NCBI GenBank assembly: GCA_030159075.1
Contig: BROG01000441.1
Span: 434,001 to 498,000, forward strand
Direction: 5' to 3'
From: Atrina japonica
Taxonomy: Eukaryota > Mollusca > Bivalvia > Pterioida > Pinnidae
DNA length: 64,000 nucleotides
The notes beneath the pieces are model-generated. The model did not search any database. It had not been told where the DNA came from and saw only the letters and a program-made list of their open reading frames with translations. The position numbers and the translations under genes are program-made. This document shows positions 44,431-64,000 of the stretch, piece by piece; positions within the stretch are counted from its first letter, which is position 1, and each line of letters starts with the position of its first letter.

Positions 44431-45560
44431 TGTGGGTTGATGATCCTACATATGACCTTTGACCCACATCTGATTGACCATGTTAAGAAGATTTACTGTT
44501 CAGTGATCATATTAAGAAGATTTGATTTCAGCATTATCTCTAAAAGTAGAAAGGCTAAACAGACCAAACTTGCATGGATGTTGTGTCATATGATGACTAT
44601 CACCTTGCATGTTGTATCTGACCTACATTTCATGGTTAAATGACCACATTAAGAAGATTTCATTTTGGCATTCTCTCAGAAAGAAGTAGCCTTAGACAGA
44701 CCATACTTGCATGGATGATGTGTCACATGATGACTACATCTAAGTATGAGCATCAGAATGCGAGTTGATGATGCTGCTTATGACCTTTGACCCTCATCTG
44801 GATGATCAGTTAAGAAGATTTATGGTTCAGTGATCATGTTAAGAAGATTTGATTTCAGCATTATCTTGGAAAGTAGAAAGGCTAGACAGACCAAACTTGC
44901 ATGGATGATGTGTCATATGATAACTCTCAGCTTGCATGTTGCAGATGGTGCATCAGACCTACATTTCACGGTTGCGTGACCATGTTAAGATTTTATTTTG
45001 GCATTCTCTCGGAAAGAAGTAGCCTTAGACAGACCAAACTTGTATAGATGATGCATCATATGATGACTATCAGCTTGTATGTTGCAGATGTTGCATCTGA
45101 CTTACATTTTACGTTAAGAAGATTTGATTTGGGCATTATCCGAGAAAGTGGTAGACTAGAAAGACCAAACTTGTACGGATGATGCGACTGGTGATAACTT
45201 GCAGTGATGATGCATCTGGTGATGCCCATTAGCTTGCAGCTTGCAGATTGGCATCCGACCAAACTTGCATGGATGAAGTGTCATGTTATAACTATCAGCT
45301 TGCAGGTTGCAGATGTTGCATCTAACGTACATTTCACGATTGACTGACCACATTAAGAAGATTTGATTTGGGCATTATCTGAGGAAATAGTAGCACTAGA
45401 CAGACCAAACATGTATGGTGATAGATAGATGCTTGTAATTTGGGGATTTGGCATCAGACCTACATTTTATGGTTTAGTGACCACAATAAGATGATTTTAT
45501 TTTGGCAATATCTCGGAAAGTTGTAGCATTAGACTGACCAAATTTTATCATTATTCATCA
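44431..45560. repeat. Degenerate ~180-200 bp tandem repeat
   Basis: TTAAGAAGATTT, GGCATTATCTCGGAAAG, TAGACAGACCAAACTTGCAT, GATGATGTGTCATATGATGA, AGCTTGCATGTTGCAGATG and GACCTACATTTCACGGTT recur in this order about six times, with deletions and point changes. No coding potential. Confidence 0.8.
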
Positions 45561-45799
45561 AACTTAAGGTTTCATGAATACAAAGCCAATTTGCCTGCAT
45601 AAAGGTGAAAAATAAGAATGAAAAATAATAATAATAAACTATTCATAAATCCTTATATTTCATTGCCAAAATGAAATTAAAATTTATTAAGAAAATCTGA
45701 TTGTCAGGATAGAAGCCAAATTGCCATGTGAGGTGAGCTTGGTAATCCTCTATGTTTATCTTTAGGATTTTCCTGGGTGTTATAGTACTGTACACTCTG

Positions 45800-46710
45800 T
45801 AATCTTTTGTCTTATACTCCAAGTGGTATTTACTGGTAGCCACATACACATACTCCAAGTGGTATTTACTGGTAGCCACATACACATACTCCAAGTGGTA
45901 TTTACTGATAGCCACATATATATATATACTACAATGGTATTTACTGGTAGCCACATATATATACTCTAATGGTATTTACTGGTAGCCACATATATATACT
46001 CTAATGGTATTTACTGGTAGCTACATACATATACTGCAATGGTATTTACTGGTAGCTACATACATATACTACAATGGTATTTACTGGTAGCCACATATAT
46101 ATACTACAATGGTATTTACTGATAGCCACATATATATATACTCTAATGGTATTTACTGGTAGCTACATATATGTACTACAATGGTATTTACTGGTAGCTA
46201 CATACATATACTACAATGGTATTTACTGGTAGCTACATACATATACCCTAATGGTATTTACTGGTAGCTACATACATATACTACAATGGTATTTACTGGT
46301 AGCCACATATATATACTACAATGGTATTTACTGATAGCCACATATATATACTACAATGGTATTTACTGATAGCCACATATATATATACTCTAATGGTATT
46401 TACTAGTAGCTACATATATATACTACAATGGTATTTACTGGTAGCTACATACATATACTACAATGGTATTTACTGGTAGCTACATACATATACCCTAATG
46501 GTATTTACTGGTAGCTACATACATATACAACAATGGTATTTACTGGTAGCTACATACATATACTCTAATGGTATTTACTGGTAGCTACATACATATACTA
46601 CAAGTGGTATTTACTGGTAGCTACATACACATACTCCAAGTGGTATTTACTGGTAGCTACATACATATACTACAATGGCATTTACTGGTAGCTACATATA
46701 TATACTGCAA
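45800..46710. repeat. ~34 bp minisatellite, about 26 units
   Basis: TGGTATTTACTGGTAGC + (C/T)ACATACATATACTACAA repeated. Variants TCTAA/CTACAA and CATATATATA appear in higher-order runs; for example the segment starting at 46070 resembles the one starting at 46310. Confidence 0.93.
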
Positions 46711-46896
46711 GAACTGGAGTTAACAACAAGTGTATCTTACTACATAACTTGTCAGTGTAAAGCAATATTTCAACAAATACTTAACTACCAGCAGAATTAA
46801 TGTCGTTAGATTCTGAAGAATAAAGTGCTGCTTGCTGAAGTTTGAAAAAGTACAGGTACAGTATGTTATAGTATAGTTTGTTTTAATGGTGATTTC

Positions 46897-47285
46897 TGTC
46901 ACACTCAACAATTTTTCATTTACATGATGGCTGCCAGTTTTTAACAGTGAAGGAGAGAAATTGGACACAATTGACCTATTCGCCAAATGTCTGACACGTA
47001 GCTCTCCATGTGCGTTTTTGACGTCATTCGATTGTGTGTCATAATCACACGTTTGACAGGCCATTTGATTGTGACATCATAATGGAAAAGTTTGCCAAAA
47101 GGTGCCGTGTTGGGCATTTGGCAATAGGTCAATATACCCAGGAAGAGACCAGTGGCCTTACACAAGTATACTGGCAAACTTCCTCACAAAAATCAAAATC
47201 AGCGGGGTTTGAACCCAAGCTGACCAGAGGAGACTTCAAGGTTTAACGTGTGATGCTCTAACCACTTGGTCACAGAGGGCCCTGG
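46897..47285 (-). mobile_element. V-SINE/RUDI-like SINE copy, interrupted by another element
   Basis: The minus strand starts GGCCCTCTGTGACCAAGTGG + TTAGAGCATC (tRNA-like A-box region), then GGGTTCAAACCC (B-box), GAGGAAGTTTGCCAG, GGCCACTGGTCTCTTCCTGG, and after the interruption CTCTCCTTCACTG and the terminal AAAAATTGTTGAGTGTG. The tRNA-related head is the best preserved of the family copies here. Confidence 0.7.
46971..47132. mobile_element. Miniature TIR element nested in the SINE
   Basis: Left TTGACCTATTCGCCAAATG and right CATTTGGCAATAGGTCAA are inverted repeats with one base difference. Removing it restores SINE continuity (..GACACAA | TATACCCAGGAAG..) as in the 41.5 kb copy. Confidence 0.75.
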
Positions 47286-47600
47286 ATTGATAGACAAGGA
47301 GAGAAACAACAACGATAACTGAATGATCACAAAAACTACATCTTTATTTCCCTGTGTTATGTACAGCATTTCAATAACGTTTTTTTTTTTCAATAACTGA
47401 CATGATAAAATAATAAAATGTAGATTAAAAACATCTATTTTCTATACACTGCTAAAATTGAAGTGGGACTCTTGTAGAAGACACTACGTCTTTTTACCAC
47501 ATATTGTGTCAGGGAAAAAGTTTTAAAAGTATACATTTAAAAAATAAATTAAAACTTCAACTCCTACTCTTGAGGTAGATTTATCTATTTAGCAGTTTAA

Positions 47601-48048
47601 CCCTTTGAACCCTGGCCATCTGAAATGAGCTGTTCTCCCACCCTGGGCTCCTGGTCAGAAATTTTAAAAATCGCTCTCATTTCCTTTATTTCATTGTTTT
47701 TAAATTGATTATTTTGATAAATCACGACTTTCATAATTATCTACAGTCATCTTCATATTACTACCATTCAAAATTGCTTTGTCCCTATTGATCGTTACCC
47801 CCATTATTAGAGTTCAACAACAGTTCGAGAACTTGATCAGCTGTTAACACGATTGATTGCCTTTTACTCATAATGTTTATCCAAATTACCGAGCAATGAT
47901 TTTAGAAATGTACTACAGTTTCACTGGAAGCATGATTTATTAAATACAAGATGTTATAGGAGCTCTGATTGGTCAGTGAGAGCTATAGAAAATTCTAAAT
48001 AACGGATTGATTTCCTGGCTAGAAAAATGGCTTCCAGGGTTCAAAGGG
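47601..48048. mobile_element. piggyBac-like miniature element (448 bp)
   Basis: TTAA + CCCTTTGAACCCTGG at the left and CCAGGGTTCAAAGGG + TTAA at the right, a perfect 15 bp TIR with the TTAA duplication diagnostic of piggyBac. No transposase. The interior is unique AT-rich sequence. Confidence 0.8.
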
Positions 48049-48248
48049 TTAATAAAAAATCTAGTCATGTACATGTATTTGACAGATTAATTTTCTTGTC
48101 ATATCATCCTGAATTATAACACATGTCAAATAGAATTAAACATGAAATATTTATGAACAATTTTTTCTAGATGATTTTAAGAATTCAACAAATGCTTGGA
48201 AAACAAATGCCATGCCATCTTAGTTGAAATGATGGAGATGAAATTTAA

Positions 48249-48331
48249 CTCATTAACACCTGATGACACATTTGAACTGGCCTAAATCATTGATTTTTAG
48301 AAGAGTCCATTGTTATTCAGGAGTTGATGAG
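48249..48331. mobile_element. ~83 bp piggyBac-like miniature element
   Basis: TTAA + CTCATTAACACCTGA and TTCAGGAGTTGATGAG + TTAA. Internal CATTTGAACTGGCC and AGAAGAGTCCATTG are shared with 43507-43590 and 56974-57045. Confidence 0.7.
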
Positions 48332-48609
48332 TTAAGAATCAAAGGAAAATCTTATAAAACTTCTGATTTTATATAATAAAACATATGACAAAATCTCGGA
48401 CATAAGACTCTGACTTTCATTGCATGACAAAGCATGAAAGTTTTAGAAAACTCTTGGATAAGATAATATGGGGATTTTACTGTGAAAATGAACTTCAAAA
48501 AAGAACTAAAAACTTTGGTAAGGCATATTCCAGTAAAATGTATATAGGAATTCAGGAAAAATCCTGCAATAAAACTTGCCGTACAGTGTAATAACATTAT
48601 AACATCATA

Positions 48610-48985
48610 TAATAAATATTACCTATAGCCTAACATGTATAACAAATGCTGTAACATTGTATAACATCACTTATAACATGTATAACAAATGCTGTAACAT
48701 TGTATAACATCACTTATAACATGTATAACAAATGCTGTAACATTGTATAACATCACTTATAACATGTATAACAAATGCTGTAACATTGTATAACATCACT
48801 TATAACATGTATAACAAATGCTGTAACATTGTATAACATCACTTATAACATGTATAACAAATGCTGTAACATTGTATAACATCACTTATAACATGTATAA
48901 CAAATGCTGTAACATTGTATAACATCACTTATAACATGTATAACAAATGCTGTAACATTGTAGAACATCACTTATAACATGTATC
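48610..48985 (+). repeat. 43 bp minisatellite, about eight nearly identical units
   Basis: Unit ATAACATCACTTATAACATG + TATAACAAATGCTGTAACAT + TGT. The units are almost without change, indicating recent expansion. Confidence 0.95.
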
Positions 48986-49282
48986 ATAGATGTAAAAAGC
49001 TATTACAAATATAACAAACGTCATCACAAAATCTATAACAGATATGCCATACAAGCTGTCAAAATGGAATCTTTGTCTGCATCGAAAGTTCTAAAATATA
49101 AGATGTTTTATACAAATAAAATGTTCATAAAAAAATCTCGAGTTGCAAAAAACTTGCTAGTGTCATAATTTGTGAAAAGAAATTGTATGTAGACAATGGC
49201 CGCATTAACATTGGATATTTTTATATGGATCAATAGTCAGCATACTTCATTTAATCTAAGCATTATATGAATGGTGATATAT

Positions 49283-49545
49283 CTTATTGTTTGTTTAACA
49301 TCCCACTCAAAAATCTTTCACTCATATTGAGAAGTCACCACATGCTGTTGAAGGGCTTTAAATTTTGGCCTATGCTCAGCACTTACAGCCATTGAGCAGG
49401 GTTCTTTAACATGCTGACACCTATAGTGACATGGGACCTCAGTTTTTACTGTCTCATCCGAAGGACGGGAAACCGACCTGTCACCGGCTGGACTCGAAAT
49501 CATGATCAAGAGTCGAGCCCGCTACCAACTGAGTCAGGTCGGCTT
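49283..49545 (-). mobile_element. tRNA-derived SINE, second family
   Basis: The minus strand begins GCCGACCTGACTCAGTTGGT + AGCGGGCTCGA (tRNA-like with A-box), ATTTCGAGTCC (B-box), then a body GTGACAGGTCGGTTTCCCGT.., CATGTCACTATAGGTGTCAG, TAAAGAACCCTGCTCAATGG, ending GTGGGATGTTAAACAAACAA. The body differs from the V-SINE copies. Family name not assigned. Confidence 0.72.
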
Positions 49546-49785
49546 ATTATATCTCATTAGTTTAGGTCTAATTACAGGATACCTTTTTTTTTTCAATCAA
49601 AATGACAACCTGCATGGCTTTAACATGTATTACATATATCCAACTCATAATATGTATGTCAAATGTCATAACTATAACATTCTTAACACATACAAATGTA
49701 TCAAAACTATTCAACCTGTATAACAATATGGTTACAATCCCCCTTTTCATACACAAACATTAGATGGCTTCATATGGGGTTAGTT

Positions 49786-49908
49786 CCTGCCAAGTTTGGT
49801 TAAAACTGAACATTTAATTCTTCAGAGGTAGTCTAATTCTAAATGTTCATGAGAAATTAGACTACTTCTGAAGATTTAATGGTCCAGTTATAACCAAACA
49901 GATACCTT
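49786..49908. repeat. ~120 bp foldback (long hairpin)
   Basis: Left CCAAGTTTGGTTAAAACTG.., TTTAATTCTTCAGAGGTAGT + CTAATT pairs with right AATTAGACTACTTCTGAAGA + TTTAATGGTCCAGTTATAAC + CAAAC over roughly 50 bp, loop about 10 bases. Confidence 0.82.
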
Positions 49909-50449
49909 CTGTTTATTTGGGTGCCTATGACCTTGACCCAGTGACTTTGAATCTTATATAAAGTCCATCACTTTTGAGCTAATAAGCCATTTGTATAAAA
50001 CTGTATTCTGTTTTATTTGAAGTATCCAGTAAAAGGACGTTTACAAAAAGATTTCAGTTTCAAACTAGGTATTAATTACTGTAACTTAACAGTCATGTAA
50101 AGCAAATTTGCTGTATCAAGTTTTTGTCCTTTTAGGGGCTCCATTGGGACCTAGGCAATTTTTCATTGCAAACTTTATGTGGCTTCACATGGGGATACTT
50201 CCTGCCAAGTCTGGTTACAAATTAGCCCACTGGTTCTTGAGAAAATCTAAAATATGAGTAAAATTAAAATTAGACGAAAGATGAACAATGCAAGACAGAC
50301 AAAGAAGTCACGATAGGTCTTTGTTTCAGATGACCATAAACTACTCATTGTGTGTAACAAAGGTCATAATTATAACAAGGTTAAGACATATCAAAACTCT
50401 GCAACATGTATAACAAAATAAAAAGATACAGACACGTATTTGACAAAGG
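49909..50449. other. Non-coding dispersed-repeat sequence
   Basis: Phrases such as CCTATGACCTTGACCCAGTG, CTTCCTGCCAAGTCTGGTTA and TGGTTCTTGAGAAAATC recall the non-coding repeat at the left window edge and the 49.79 kb foldback. It looks like a decayed large transposon end. Confidence 0.35.
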
Positions 50450-50629
50450 CAGTAAAATCTTGTTATCTCGACATTCAAGGGATCACGCCTATTACTTCCA
50501 GATAGCCAGAATTCAAGATAACCAAAATTTTAATCACTGTAACAAATTTATCTAACCATAAAAATCAAGACTGACCATTCAACTGTGTCATAACCATAAT
50601 TCTGACTTGTCCAATTTCGACAAAATGAG
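50450..50629. mobile_element. Decayed Tc1/mariner-type miniature TIR element
   Basis: CAGTAAAATCTTGTTATCTC at the left and GAGATTTCACCA + TA at the right resemble the CAGTAAAACYTG..CARGTTTTACTG family with several substitutions. Confidence 0.4.
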
Positions 50630-52316
50630 ATTTCACCATATACAATATATGTATAACATATGACGGTGTTATATTACAAATGCCATAACTATTACATGGG
50701 TTATAGATGTCAAAACCAAAATGTTGTGTATGAAATATTGTAAAAAGAAAGATGTCAAGTATGTTTAAATCCTAGAAATTTCTCCCTATAAAAATGACAA
50801 AAACTAAGTTTGAATATAGATAGTGATAATTTTGTAGTTTTTTGTAGGTCTTAATATATTTTTGTGTGATTAAATATGTTATTTTGTAATTCAGCTGTAT
50901 TAGAATAACTTTATTAAATAAAGCTGTCGACAATGATAGTATTTTTACAAATGTATTCCGTTCACTACCATCATTGATTAACGCTCAAATGCATTTACAC
51001 TTGAAACGTGTCACACTGGAAATTACATTGTAGGATTTGTATACAGTATTACAGCTGGCAGGAAAAATAAGAGGAATTCAAAGTAAATGTAAATAAAGCT
51101 GTCCTACTTTTGAAATATGATATAAAAAATTATTCCAATTGTAAACATCATTAGCATTTGTTTATGTAATAACTTGAAGACAGAGCCATGACAAAGTGAT
51201 TCCAAAGTTTTAATTTTCACTGAATATATTTATTGCACATATTCAAAGGAATACAATGCTGTGATTAGTCCCTTCTCACAGGGAACAATTGTATTGAGAA
51301 TTCAAACCATCATAGGATGGAGAGAATGGGAAATGGAGCGAGCATGAACTATTCGAATTAATGTAGAGAGGGTTTAGATACACCATAGTTAAACGTATAG
51401 CTGGATAAACATAATCTAAATAGGTGGGGCTTATTCACTGACCTAATTAAGAAGAGTTCATTAAAAATATGTAAAGTTCTTCAAAATCAAAACTGCAGTG
51501 CATGTGTATATATACACACTAGTTATATATTTAAGGATTGTTTATCATTTTTTGGAATGCATCGAGTATAAATGCAATAGAATATGGAAAAATATTCAAT
51601 GTACAGAACGAAAAACAATCCTTATATTTATATATATTACCATTTTCTGTGAATCTGTAGTCAGCTGGTTACGAAATTCATTCTATGTAATTGGCTTTGT
51701 GATAGGAGTTTTATCATATGATGTAACAGCTAAACAGCTGTGCCAGACAAGTAGTAGTTCCCTTTTTCTGTCCAGAAATACTAAATGGAATTAAGGTTTA
51801 TTTATTGCTTGACAAGTTGCACTAGGCCTTACTCTTTTTTTTCTGTTGCAACTATGAAGCGAACTTTCATTTCTGTGCCAGACTGTGGTCTGTGGTTCTG
51901 ACTGAAAACTATCAACTAAAAATGACATCTATTAGTAAGGCACAGCTCACAATTCTAGGGTCTGTAAAGACAACTAAACCGCAAACATGTGGAAACACCC
52001 TCTACCTACACACACTTACAATCCACATCTACATCATTAAAGTTATAGTTACATCTTCACTTCTGAAGATATTCATGTCTAAGGGAAACTTAACAGTTTG
52101 AAAATTTTAACTAACACATACTAAAAATATTTTGCATACCTCTTAAAATCTTTTAATTACAGATAGTAATCAAGTAATAATTGTCATAAAAAAAGATATG
52201 ACATGTGTTATCATATATACAGCAACTGATTAACAATTAGCACCATATTTATCATTAGCCTGACTCAACAGTACAGCTGACTCATCAACTGCTTCAGGGG
52301 AAGTACTGTATAGTTG
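50630..52316. other. Intergenic, nothing recognised
   Basis: Several ORFs under 100 codons lack codon bias or domains. No defined repeat. Confidence 0.25.
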
Positions 52317-52396
52317 CTTTTATTCACGGGGGATTTAATTTTGCTATATTTGCAGTCAATCAATATTCTGCGAAATTAAATACCCATGAATAAAAT
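52317..52396. mobile_element. Short inverted-repeat element (TTTTATTCACGGG)
   Basis: Left TTTTATTCACGGGGGATTTA + ATTTTG and right CGAAATTAAATACCCATGAATAAAA are inverted copies. Similar half-phrases occur near 60.71-60.78 kb. Confidence 0.55.
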
Positions 52397-52466
52397 ATAT
52401 TACAGATATGAAGTATCAGAAAGACACTTCGTAACCAATCTTGCACGAAATTTAATACTCGTGAAT

Positions 52467-53780
52467 TAGTGTTGAATCTAGGATCTGAAAAGGGCACACA
52501 AAATCAGTGTGAAAGGGCACACAATTTCAGTTTGAAAGGGCACTTTAAACACGTAAATTGGTTCTGAAGGCACCTGCACTAGAATATGTGCATATTCTCG
52601 GGGCTCCACTAATAAATTTCAAATGCTTTTCTTTAAAAGTGTTAAAAAAAACAAAAGATAGTTTTTCTAGAAATAGAATTATTAAATAATTTTTTTGCAA
52701 TGAAAAAAGTGGCACAAGAGCTAGTCCTGGACTGATATTTTTTTTGTTTTTGTTTTTTTGTTTTGCCAATCCAGAAATATATATATTATATCGGAATCTA
52801 AAAAAAAATAGTTGTGAAATTAGTCTATTGATTAATTAAAACAAGCTAGTAAATGTCTCAAGTTAAATATTTGATACATAATTTACACTTTGATATGTGA
52901 CAAAAATTATTTCCTAAATTGGTAGTCGATTGTCATGCTTAAATTTTCTAAATAAATTCAACAAATTTGTTAGATTTAGTCCTATTTGAAATTTTCCTCA
53001 CTGTATCACATTGGAAAGGAAAAGTCCCGAAAATTCCGGGAGTCGTGTGACACGAAGTTGATAAAGTTCGAGAACAAATTTGCTTTTGGATTTGGCAGAA
53101 GACTTGGCGGTTTATTCTCATTTACAGTATTTTCACAGCGATTATGGCGTTAAAAAGTCTTTGGCGAATTTCTACATATGTACATGTATATAAGTACTTC
53201 GTACGACAAGCAACTACAAGGAATTTGCATGAATCGGTTTAAAATCAACGTGTCCGTGGACACTAGCTATTTTCCGACTCGCGAACTAGAGTCTGCTTCA
53301 AACGATGAATTCAACCACATAGCAGCACATAACCTTCTTTAATGTGATATTTTGAAATAAAACATCATTTTATTTGCTTGTACATATATTTTTACAAACA
53401 TTTTATGTATACATTCAATTTTCTAGCCATTTGAAAATAGCGGAAATTCAGCGAGTTTGCCGATTTTCCAAATCACCTACGAGTCGTTTGACTGCCCTAT
53501 CACGGGTGATTACCTGAGGCTATTTAAACTGATCAACTGTTAAATATACATAGTCTTGACACAGGTAATTTGGGGCAATTAACAGATTAAAGAGTAAACA
53601 ACATGGATGGGGTTTCACAAGCAATTTCGCTAATGAATTGTTTTTTTTTTTTGGGGGGGGGGGGGCGTTATTGGCGATTGACATCATGAAAAAGGGCATG
53701 ACGCTTGGTAAAAAGGGCATGGCGCTGGGAAAAAAGGTCATGGCACGGCGCCATGCTATGTTGCTCTAGATTCAACACTA
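52467..53780. mobile_element. 1.3 kb segment bounded by a 15 bp inverted repeat
   Basis: TAGTGTTGAATCTAG (52467-52481) and CTAGATTCAACACTA (53766-53780) are perfect inverted copies. Just inside both ends are GAAAGGGCACA / AAAAAGGGCATG-type short repeats. No transposase; the interior has a T/G homopolymer at 53641-53666. Confidence 0.45.
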
Positions 53781-53895
53781 GTGAATAAGGTCCATTCAGA
53801 AAAACGTGAACTTTTCACCCCGTGAAATTAAACAACTTTACAGTAACTTTTTCATCTAAGAAATCTGGTTCTGTAGGATGATTTGATACACAGGA

Positions 53896-63788
<9,893 letters not shown>

Positions 63789-64000
63789 CTGAAATAAACA
63801 TGTCAATCATACAGATCAATAGAATCTTAAATGGCTGTGTCCTGTGGATATGGAAATCTCTCCCAAGTGGTAAGGGATCTGGTTATCCAATTCTAGGATT
63901 TCCTGGACTGGACTTTAAGATTCTCTCCATGAGGATCAAGATTTCCCTTTTCACTCAATACACCTGTGCTTGATTATTTTTTCTATGCTTTTCAAACACA
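63789..64000. other. Intron edge of the ABCC4-like gene
   Basis: Begins with the acceptor TTTCAG (minus strand) of the exon at 63709-63788. No further exon is visible before the window ends. Confidence 0.4.

Noticed and set aside
48610..48985. CRISPR-like array
   Set aside because: Units are contiguous without distinct spacers, and the DNA is clearly eukaryotic.
51498..51794. 98-codon plus-strand frame
   Set aside because: No domain, AT-driven composition and no splice-linked neighbours.
53520..53741. 73-codon minus-strand Pro-rich frame
   Set aside because: It depends on the T/G homopolymer and GGGCAT short repeats, with no support as a gene.

Overview
This is metazoan nuclear DNA, AT-rich, with split genes carrying GT..AG introns and a dense load of interspersed repeats. 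The repeats point to a mollusc, most likely a bivalve. They include Helentron-like elements with ~145 bp core tandem repeats carrying TGACCTTGACC, V-SINE/RUDI-type SINEs whose 3' part repeats at several places, and many small TIR elements. There is also a RING-less B-box/NHL protein of the kind greatly expanded in bivalves. The species cannot be named from the sequence alone.

Layout. 1-17.5 kb is almost entirely mobile DNA. Three head-to-tail copies of a ~4 kb non-coding element (starting near 216, 4126 and 8216) are followed by two shorter elements (12.5-14.6 and 14.6-17.4 kb) built on ~145 bp tandem repeats. All are joined through (TAA)n tracts and end in palindromic hairpins whose right arm is the reverse complement of a motif near the 5' end, the hallmark of Helentron-type rolling-circle elements. 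17.7-20.6 kb holds a tRNA-like LTR relic and an intronless-ORF gene for a B-box/coiled-coil/NHL protein. 21-34.3 kb is gene-poor: TIR elements, two dead non-LTR reverse-transcriptase copies, and a decayed element with family-B DNA polymerase and a companion structural-type protein on the minus strand. 35.2-40.4 kb is a five-exon SPRYD7 orthologue. Its intron 2 hosts a 406 bp terminal-repeat retrotransposon in miniature whose LTRs contain a tRNA-like sequence. 40.5-53.8 kb is intergenic, filled with minisatellites, SINEs and piggyBac-, mariner- and foldback-type miniature elements. 53.9-63.8 kb (minus strand) is the 3' part of an ABCC4/MRP4-like ABC transporter, ten exons seen, continuing past the right edge.

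There is no operon-like functional coupling. The three credible host genes (B-box/NHL protein, SPRYD7, ABCC4-like) are independent. The main biological interest is the mobile DNA: the concatenated Helentron-like chain, the short LTR element with a tRNA-like domain and its diverged relative near 17.8 kb, and the decayed polymerase-B element between mosaic direct repeats.

Exon coordinates were assigned by hand from frame continuity, splice-site dinucleotides and remembered family conservation. No alignment, folding or database search was run.
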